This document shows, one piece after another, positions 31,997-34,927 of a stretch of DNA of 34,927 bases. The DNA lies in assembly GCA_910577235.1 (NCBI GenBank), contig CAJTMX010000039.1:1-34927 (forward strand). Reading direction: 5' to 3'. The stretch is from an uncultured Acetatifactor sp. GTDB lineage: Bacteria; Bacillota; Clostridia; Lachnospirales; Lachnospiraceae. The first letter of the stretch is position 1, and every line of letters begins with the position of its first letter. The notes below the pieces were generated by a model. That model saw only the letters and a program-made list of their open reading frames with translations, was not told the DNA's origin and did not search any database. The translations under genes were made by a program, and so were the position numbers.

Positions 31997-32974
31997 TTAG
32001 ACATACCCCCGTTTCTTATCTCGGATAAATTTGTAGCCCCGCCAGCCGCCGTAACCAATGATGGCGAGGGCGGCGATCCCGGCCAGAGCTGTGACTACGA
32101 TTTTCCCGGCGACGCTCCCGCCGCTGTCCTGGGCCGGTTCCGGGGGCTGGGTCTGCTGGGGTTCGCCGCCCTCCGGGATGGCGGTGGGGTCCGGGTCTAA
32201 ATGCGTCTCACCGTGAGACGCATTTTCCGCAGAAAACACGGCGGTATAAATCACCGTGTCCCGGCTGGTCTTGGTGACTTCGCCGCTGTACTCCACGGAG
32301 ACGGTGTACCCGGTGACGCTGCGCCCGCTGGCGGTGCCGGTGTAGCTGGCGATGGCGTTGTAAAACTCCCCCGCCTCCTGCCAGTCTACGCCCGCCAGCG
32401 TCAGCGTCCGTCCGCTGTCCGTGATGGTCTTGGGGATGAGGGAGGCGTCTGCGTCGGACAGGTTTGGATAAGTGCGCTTGGCAGAGACTGTCCAGCTGTT
32501 ATTCTTATAGCCAGCGGCCTCCACGGTGATTTTGGTGTAGTCGGGCTTCAAAATGCCGGTGTAGCCGTCCTCGGTGGCGATCTCACGCTCCGGCTCCAGC
32601 ATCTTGATAATCTCGGCCATATCCTTGGTGCTGCTGTCCAGCGTGACAACCTCGATGTAGTCCTTGGCGTCCGTCTCGCTCAGGTCGTTCTTCAGAACGT
32701 CCAGCAGCGTGTAGTGACGGCCCTCCCGGTCAAAGTCCCCGGTGGGAATGGCGGCGGGGTCGTCACGGGTGGAGAGGTAATAAACCTTTTCCAGCCGGAT
32801 CATGCCGTTTTCCTCGCTCGCCCGTACCTCTGCGGGGTAAAGGACCGCAGGGGGCGGCGCTCCCTGGGCCGGTTCCGTTCCCTCTGTCTCCGCCGCCAGC
32901 GCCGTGCAGGGCAAAGCGGCCAGGGCCAGCAGGAGCGCGGAGGCCAGGGAAAACAGCCTGTGGTGTTTCTTCAT
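31997..32974 (-). CDS. Surface protein with C-terminal membrane anchor, carrying an in-frame palindrome
   Basis: A 325-residue protein from the ATG at 32974 (GAGGAGG, 7 nt). A signal peptide (FSLASALLLALAALPCTALA) comes first, then an extracellular part of about 230 residues with no family I can name, a Pro-rich linker, a membrane helix at about 293-314 (VAGKIVVTALAGIAALAIIG) and a basic tail (KFIRDKKRGYV). The linker contains the peptide NASHGETH, encoded by a full 27-bp palindrome inserted in frame. The short gap to the sortase gene suggests one operon; it may hold or guide the sortase or adhesin at the surface, which is inference. Confidence 0.85.
   Translation of the reverse strand: MKKHHRLFSLASALLLALAALPCTALAAETEGTEPAQGAPPPAVLYPAEVRASEENGMIRLEKVYYLSTRDDPAAIPTGDFDREGRHYTLLDVLKNDLSETDAKDYIEVVTLDSSTKDMAEIIKMLEPEREIATEDGYTGILKPDYTKITVEAAGYKNNSWTVSAKRTYPNLSDADASLIPKTITDSGRTLTLAGVDWQEAGEFYNAIASYTGTASGRSVTGYTVSVEYSGEVTKTSRDTVIYTAVFSAENASHGETHLDPDPTAIPEGGEPQQTQPPEPAQDSGGSVAGKIVVTALAGIAALAIIGYGGWRGYKFIRDKKRGYV
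32199..32225. repeat. 27-bp palindrome, copy 13, inside a coding sequence
   Basis: Perfect copy, centre C on the plus strand. It adds nine codons to the gene at 31997-32974 without shifting the frame. Confidence 0.94.
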
Positions 32975-32993
32975 GGAAAAACCTCCTCGTTTC

Positions 32994-33590
32994 TTAATGT
33001 GGGTATTCTCGTACATAGGCGGCAAAGCGCCGTTCCTGCGCTTCAAAATAGTCGCCGTCAATCTCATAGCCGGTGAAGTCCAGCCCTGCGTCATAGGCGG
33101 CGATCCGGCTGCTCCCGCTGCCTAAATGGGTGTCCAGGATTTTGTCGCCCGGTTTGGCGAACAGGGCGTATATCCAGGCATAGAGTGCGATGGGCTTTTG
33201 CGTGGGGTGGATGCGGCCCGGCTGTACCGGGGACAGGGCGATCCGTTTGCAGGTCAGGTCAAAATTCGTCCAGGCCAATTCAAAGGACGCAAAGGAGACT
33301 TCCGGGGAATACTTCTTGTCCCAGCACAGCCAGCAGTGGCTGTCGGCGGCGGGGAGCATACTGATGAAGTGGTTGGCCCCCCATATGATTTGGTGCCTGG
33401 ACACGCGCCGCAGCTCCCGGAAATACTCCGGGGGAGGCGGCTTGGCGTCCCAGAATACGGGTTTGTATTTGCGGGGCTTGCCCTTGCGCCGCCCCATATC
33501 GCCCCGAATGTTGAGGCCGTATGGGGGATCGACAACAGCGAGGTCAAAGGCGTTTTCCGGCAGCTCCCACAAAATATCTGTGCAGTCCAT
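32994..33590 (-). CDS. DNA adenine/cytosine-N4 methyltransferase
   Basis: A 198-residue protein from the ATG at 33590. DLAVVDPPYGLNIRG (catalytic DPPY at about 21-24) comes first and the SAM-binding block DTHLGSGSSRIAA at about 150-165, so the order is that of the beta class (N6_N4_Mtase). IHPTQKPIALYAWI is a conserved family block. There is no restriction gene nearby. An AAAGGAGG lies about 30 nt upstream, but no ATG, GTG or TTG stands at the right distance; the codons between (RINIAYH) look family-like, so the true start may be non-standard. Confidence 0.9.
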   Translation of the reverse strand: MDCTDILWELPENAFDLAVVDPPYGLNIRGDMGRRKGKPRKYKPVFWDAKPPPPEYFRELRRVSRHQIIWGANHFISMLPAADSHCWLCWDKKYSPEVSFASFELAWTNFDLTCKRIALSPVQPGRIHPTQKPIALYAWIYALFAKPGDKILDTHLGSGSSRIAAYDAGLDFTGYEIDGDYFEAQERRFAAYVREYPH

Positions 33591-33641
33591 GTGATACGCT
33601 ATGTTGATACGGCTGGTCCCCTCCTTTCTCGGTGAAATAAA

Positions 33642-33668
33642 AAATGCGTCTCACCGTGAAACGCATTT
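33642..33668. repeat. 27-bp palindrome, copy 14
   Basis: Left arm AAATGCGTCTCAC, centre C, right arm GTGAAACGCATTT (one change). It lies 16 nt 5' of the AAAGGAGG that precedes the methyltransferase. Confidence 0.9.
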
Positions 33669-33758
33669 TTGCCGGTTCCGGGGCGCGGACGCGCCCGCCA
33701 CCCCCGCCAGCGATAACCGCCGGACTTTCCGGGAAACGCACCCGTCTCCCCATAGTAG

Positions 33759-33784
33759 CAAAAACCGGCGCAAGCCGGTTTTTG
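33759..33784. terminator. Bidirectional terminator hairpin
   Basis: CAAAAACCGGC and GCCGGTTTTTG form a perfect 11-bp stem around a GCAA tetraloop, with T runs on both strands. It probably ends transcription of the ArdC-like operon. Confidence 0.7.
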
Positions 33785-33933
33785 GGGTATGCCCCCCCCT
33801 TGATTACTAAAAGCACCGGCGGACTTTGGCAGTCAAGGCCCGCGCCGACCGCCCCAGCGGGCGGCGCGGCTTGCCTTGGCCTTGACGGACAAAGGCCGGT
33901 GGTGTAAAATCCGCGGGGCTGGGGGCATACCCC
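33784..33933. other. Candidate oriT or other origin region
   Basis: GGGGTATGCCCCC (33784-33796) recurs inverted as GGGGGCATACCCC (33921-33933). Between them lie GGACTTTGGCAGTCAAGGCC (33821-33840) and its imperfect inverse (33878-33897, 17 of 20 pairing) around a GC-rich hairpin. Nested inverted repeats in a gene-free gap between conjugation-type genes suggest a transfer or replication origin; no nick site or relaxase is identified in the window. Confidence 0.4.
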
Positions 33934-33949
33934 GGATCGTGCCGACTGA

Positions 33950-34843
33950 TTACCGCCTGCCGTATTGCCGGTTATTGCTGCCCCGGCTGGCGGTATGCTC
34001 CTGCTGGCGGGGCTGGATGCCACGCTCCACGGTGTCGCCCATATTCCGGGCGGTCTGCCGCATGAAGTCCAGGGACTTTCCGCGGTCATCCGGCGAATAG
34101 TAGCTGTAAAACTGCTGTACGCCCGCCGCGTCCGGCACGGGGCAGTCCACCCCGAAACGGCGGCACACCATGAAGCCGACGCTCTCGGCGTTCAACTGGA
34201 ACGCGCCCCGGTCATAGTCCCGGTTCATGCCCCGGTCATGGAGGCGGGCAAAGCTGATCTCGGTGGCGAGGGCGGCGAACACTTCCAGGGTGCTGTACCC
34301 CGTGTTGATTTCCAGAATACATTCGCGCTCATTGTAGCGCACGGGCACTTCCAGCCCCGTGTTTTCGATGAAGCCCACAGGGGCGGTATCCAACAGGGCG
34401 GCAAACGCCGCGTTCAGTCTCTCGCTGCCCTCGGTCAGCGGCTCAGGTTCTCTCATGGGTCTGCCGGTGGTCTGGCTTACATCGTAGTAGTTACCCATAA
34501 GGTAGCCCCGGAAATTGGGGTTGCGGGACGGGACGAAAACCGCCGCCCCCTTGCTCATTTCCTCGTCCATCACATACCGGCCCTGTTTATGCCAAAAATC
34601 GGTGGTGCCGATCTTGGTGGGGTCTGCCATCTGCGATAGGGTCAGGGCGATATTCCCGGCGCTCAGGCCGATGTTGTCCGCCTGCAAAATAAGGAAGCGT
34701 GTGTAGAGATCGGGGTTGGCTGTAATGGCCATCAGCGCCCCGTCCCGTGTTTGGGACAACTGATTACGTTCGGCCCTGCGGTTCTCGGTGCGCTGCTGCT
34801 TGCTCTCAGCCTTGGAGTTAAGGATTTCACTTAAACTTGGCAT
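33950..34843 (-). CDS. ICE ArdC-like protein
   Basis: A 297-residue protein opening MPSLSEILNSKAESKQQRTE. The block PDLYTRFLILQADNIGLSAG then NIALTLSQ, the YDVSQTTGRP segment and AFQLNAESVGFMVCRRFGVD match a widespread ICE protein related to ArdC (ssDNA-binding antirestriction with a metallopeptidase-like fold). The usual zincin HExxH is not present: EISFARLHDRG stands at that place, so peptidase activity is doubtful. It starts 4 nt after the stop of the gene upstream. The last 40 residues are Gln/Arg-rich and may bind DNA. Confidence 0.75.
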   Translation of the reverse strand: MPSLSEILNSKAESKQQRTENRRAERNQLSQTRDGALMAITANPDLYTRFLILQADNIGLSAGNIALTLSQMADPTKIGTTDFWHKQGRYVMDEEMSKGAAVFVPSRNPNFRGYLMGNYYDVSQTTGRPMREPEPLTEGSERLNAAFAALLDTAPVGFIENTGLEVPVRYNERECILEINTGYSTLEVFAALATEISFARLHDRGMNRDYDRGAFQLNAESVGFMVCRRFGVDCPVPDAAGVQQFYSYYSPDDRGKSLDFMRQTARNMGDTVERGIQPRQQEHTASRGSNNRQYGRR

Positions 34844-34847
34844 AGAT

Positions 34848-34927
34848 TCACCTTACCTTTCTGTTCGTTTTTTCCGGCCCAGGGCGGGACTGTGCCGCCA
34901 GCCGCTGTAACTGATCCAGCTTCTTCT
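34848..34927 (-). CDS. C-terminal end of an unidentified gene (cut by window)
   Basis: The final 26 codons are visible: KKLDQLQRLAAQSRPGPEKT then NRKVR and stop. The frame is tightly spaced with the ArdC-like gene. The helical, basic tail does not identify the family. Confidence 0.6.
   Translation of the reverse strand, partial: KKLDQLQRLAAQSRPGPEKTNRKVR

Larger units (their letters stand above)
33591..33949. other. GC-rich gap with several inverted repeats
   Basis: A 359-nt gap. It holds palindrome copy 14, a hairpin with T runs on both strands, a 13-bp inverted repeat and a 20-bp imperfect inverted repeat (both in the oriT candidate entry). No credible gene is seen. Confidence 0.7.

Noticed and set aside
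738..33668. The palindromes as Rho-independent terminators
   Set aside because: The stem is followed by only three T and then C residues, the loop is minimal, and copies sit inside operons and one coding sequence.
738..33668. The repeated palindromes as a CRISPR array
   Set aside because: Copies are kilobases apart with genes between them, and no cas genes are present.

Overview
The window is most of an integrative and conjugative element (ICE) of the Tn4451/Tn916-like Firmicutes type. The host is probably a gut clostridium of the Oscillospiraceae/Ruminococcaceae sort; this is inferred from the gene families, the GGAGG ribosome sites, the frequent TTG starts and the GC-rich conjugation genes. 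Nearly everything is on the minus strand, read from right to left. The exceptions are an XRE regulator and a SWIM-domain gene near 12.2-13.0 kb.

From left to right: (a) 1-1.9 kb is a site-specific recombination and control end, with a large serine recombinase cut by the window edge, TnpW, a small HTH protein and an ICE-type sigma factor. (b) 2.1-8.1 kb is AT-richer cargo: four unrecognised soluble proteins, a VanZ-like protein, three small membrane or lipoproteins and broken 3'-ends of relatives of the unknown proteins. (c) 8.1-11.3 kb holds two ECF sigma / membrane anti-sigma pairs. (d) 11.5-13.0 kb holds a SLOG-family protein, the XRE regulator and the SWIM protein. (e) 13.1-22.6 kb is the conjugation machine: NlpC/P60 hydrolase, VirB4 ATPase, PrgI, an MT-A70 methylase, TrbL/VirB6, Maff2, the VirD4 coupling protein and a pentapeptide-like protein. 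(f) 22.7-33.0 kb is a surface module: an LPD28-like protein, a 2255-residue thioester/Cna_B adhesin, a CAP-domain protein, a secreted sortase and a membrane-anchored surface protein. (g) 33.0-34.9 kb has a DNA methyltransferase, an inverted-repeat region that could be oriT, an ArdC-like protein and the last codons of another gene.

The most striking structure is a 27-bp palindrome (13-bp arms around a single C or G) present in 14 recognisable copies plus one decayed copy. It marks gene boundaries across the ICE backbone. In five or six cases it lies just 5' of a Shine-Dalgarno site, with the start codon 23-28 nt away. Once it is inserted in frame inside a gene, and once it supplies a gene's stop codon. 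It is absent from the 7.8-kb cargo block (2.0-9.9 kb).

Other points for follow-up are the secreted sortase beside an adhesin that ends exactly at LPKTGY with no membrane anchor, the structured leader of that adhesin gene, gene remnants alternating with small membrane proteins, and genes with strong ribosome sites but no standard start codon at the right distance. All functions are assigned by reading motifs and gene order; no database search was run.
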